A stretch of 13,865 nucleotides of DNA from JANRKF01 sp964519595 (lineage in GTDB: Bacteria > Pseudomonadota > Alphaproteobacteria > Rickettsiales > SXRF01). Under the pieces are notes generated by a model. It saw nothing but the letters and a program-made list of their open reading frames with translations. It had not been told where the DNA came from and did not search any database. Location: NCBI GenBank assembly GCA_964519595.1, contig CAZFJN010000045.1, positions 1 to 13,865 of the forward strand, written 5' to 3'. Of this stretch, positions 13,362 to 13,865 are shown piece by piece. Position 1 is the first letter of the stretch, and every line of letters begins with the position of its first letter. Both the position numbers and the translations under genes were made by a program.

Positions 13362-13865
13362 TAAAAAATACACGAAACAGGTAGCTTTGCTGCTGGATGT
13401 GCTGCCGGAAGTAGCGAAAGAAACCTGCTTTGCCATGCATGGTGGCACCGCTATCAATCTTTTTGTGCGCGATATGCCGCGACTATCAGTCGATATCGAT
13501 CTGACTTATGTCCCCATAGAGGAACGCGCTACGTCATTGAAGCATATCGGCGAGGCACTAGAGCGCATCAGAGAGCGAATTGAAAATGCTGTCTCCAATG
13601 TTCGTGTACAACACAAAAAAGATGTCGGAAAATTGGTGATTTCTTTACAGGACACAGAAATCAAGCTGGAAGTGAATTTAGTAAATCGCGGAACCATTGC
13701 AGATCCCGTCAAAATGCCTTTGTGCAATAAGGCACAATCGGAATTCAATAGCTTTGCAGCGATGCATATAGTGCCGGTAGGCCAGCTGTATGGCGGGAAG
13801 ATTTGCGCTGCGTTGGATCGACAACATCCGCGTGATCTATTCGATGTAAAATATCTTCTCGAAAA
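13354..13865 (+). CDS. abiEii: AbiEii-family type IV toxin, nucleotidyltransferase (partial at 3' end)
   Basis: The ATG at 13354 overlaps the antitoxin stop by 8 bp. The visible 170 codons read through to the window end without a stop, so the C-terminus is cut off by the window. Motif I is HGGTAINLF with MPRLSVDIDLTY: G30-G31-T32 and D47-x-D49, the metal-binding DxD. E106 in KLEVN probably serves as the third acidic ligand. K149 and the block RQHPRDLFDVK (156-166) match the downstream motifs of the AbiEii/COG2253 family. Known members add nucleotides to RNA such as tRNA and cause growth arrest. All key motifs are present, so the toxin looks active in the visible part. Confidence 0.93.
   Translation, partial: MFDKKYTKQVALLLDVLPEVAKETCFAMHGGTAINLFVRDMPRLSVDIDLTYVPIEERATSLKHIGEALERIRERIENAVSNVRVQHKKDVGKLVISLQDTEIKLEVNLVNRGTIADPVKMPLCNKAQSEFNSFAAMHIVPVGQLYGGKICAALDRQHPRDLFDVKYLLE

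Noticed and set aside
1..13865. CRISPR array, insertion sequence or integrase
   Set aside because: No regularly spaced direct repeats with unique spacers, no transposase or integrase motifs and no terminal inverted repeats were found on either strand.

Overview
The window looks like an accessory stretch of a bacterial chromosome, most likely an alphaproteobacterium. That inference rests on the initiator tRNA, whose anticodon stem has the A-U/G-C/G-C variant instead of three G-C pairs, and on the look of the small 9151-9357 protein and of the DUF5131 gene. UGA is used as an ordinary stop codon. Base composition changes in blocks: the first 1.4 kb and the 4.16-4.29 kb gap are very AT-rich, while 5.1-9.0 kb and especially 11.9-12.5 kb are visibly richer in GC. 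This fits a mosaic of acquired pieces.

Left part (1-1410): an initiator tRNA-fMet with encoded CCA is followed by a roughly 1 kb islet. The islet is bounded by a 16-bp duplication of the tRNA 3' end and its flank (290-305 and 1320-1335). Its only gene is a DUF3800 protein broken by one in-frame amber codon. Next (1410-4887) is a divergent pair: a large DUF2339 multi-pass membrane protein on the minus strand and a TetR regulator with a WHG-type C-terminal domain on the plus strand. Two palindromic operator-like sites lie between them, exactly 21 bp apart, each overlapping a TATAAT hexamer on one strand.

Central part (about 4940-9027, minus strand): an RNA-repair operon. From promoter to end it holds a LexA/UmuD-like self-cleaving repressor, a 745-residue polynucleotide kinase-phosphatase-RNA ligase fusion, an RlaP-like nucleotidyltransferase, and the first about 40 codons of a second RlaP-like nucleotidyltransferase cut off inside its active-site motif. 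This is the most interesting system in the window. It would heal and seal cleaved RNA, probably tRNA, under a damage-type repressor, and it has no Hen1 partner here. The intergenic region upstream of the repressor holds a good divergent sigma70 promoter whose spacer carries two TGTTCTA direct repeats, good candidates for that repressor's binding site.

Right part (9151-13865, plus strand): a small DNA-binding-like protein and a Gp37/Gp68-type DUF5131 iron-sulfur-like protein, then an AT-richer overlapping pair (a DUF488 protein with an extra N-terminal domain, and an unrecognised protein), a GC-rich gene of unknown function, and an AbiE type IV toxin-antitoxin pair. The AbiEii toxin runs off the window end. 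AbiE has a near-consensus promoter and a perfect GGTACT/AGTACC palindrome centred on the antitoxin start codon, with a second imperfect copy 72 bp upstream. Together the RNA repair, AbiE, DUF3800 and Gp37/Gp68-type genes look like a defence or conflict island, though no integrase or transposase is visible.
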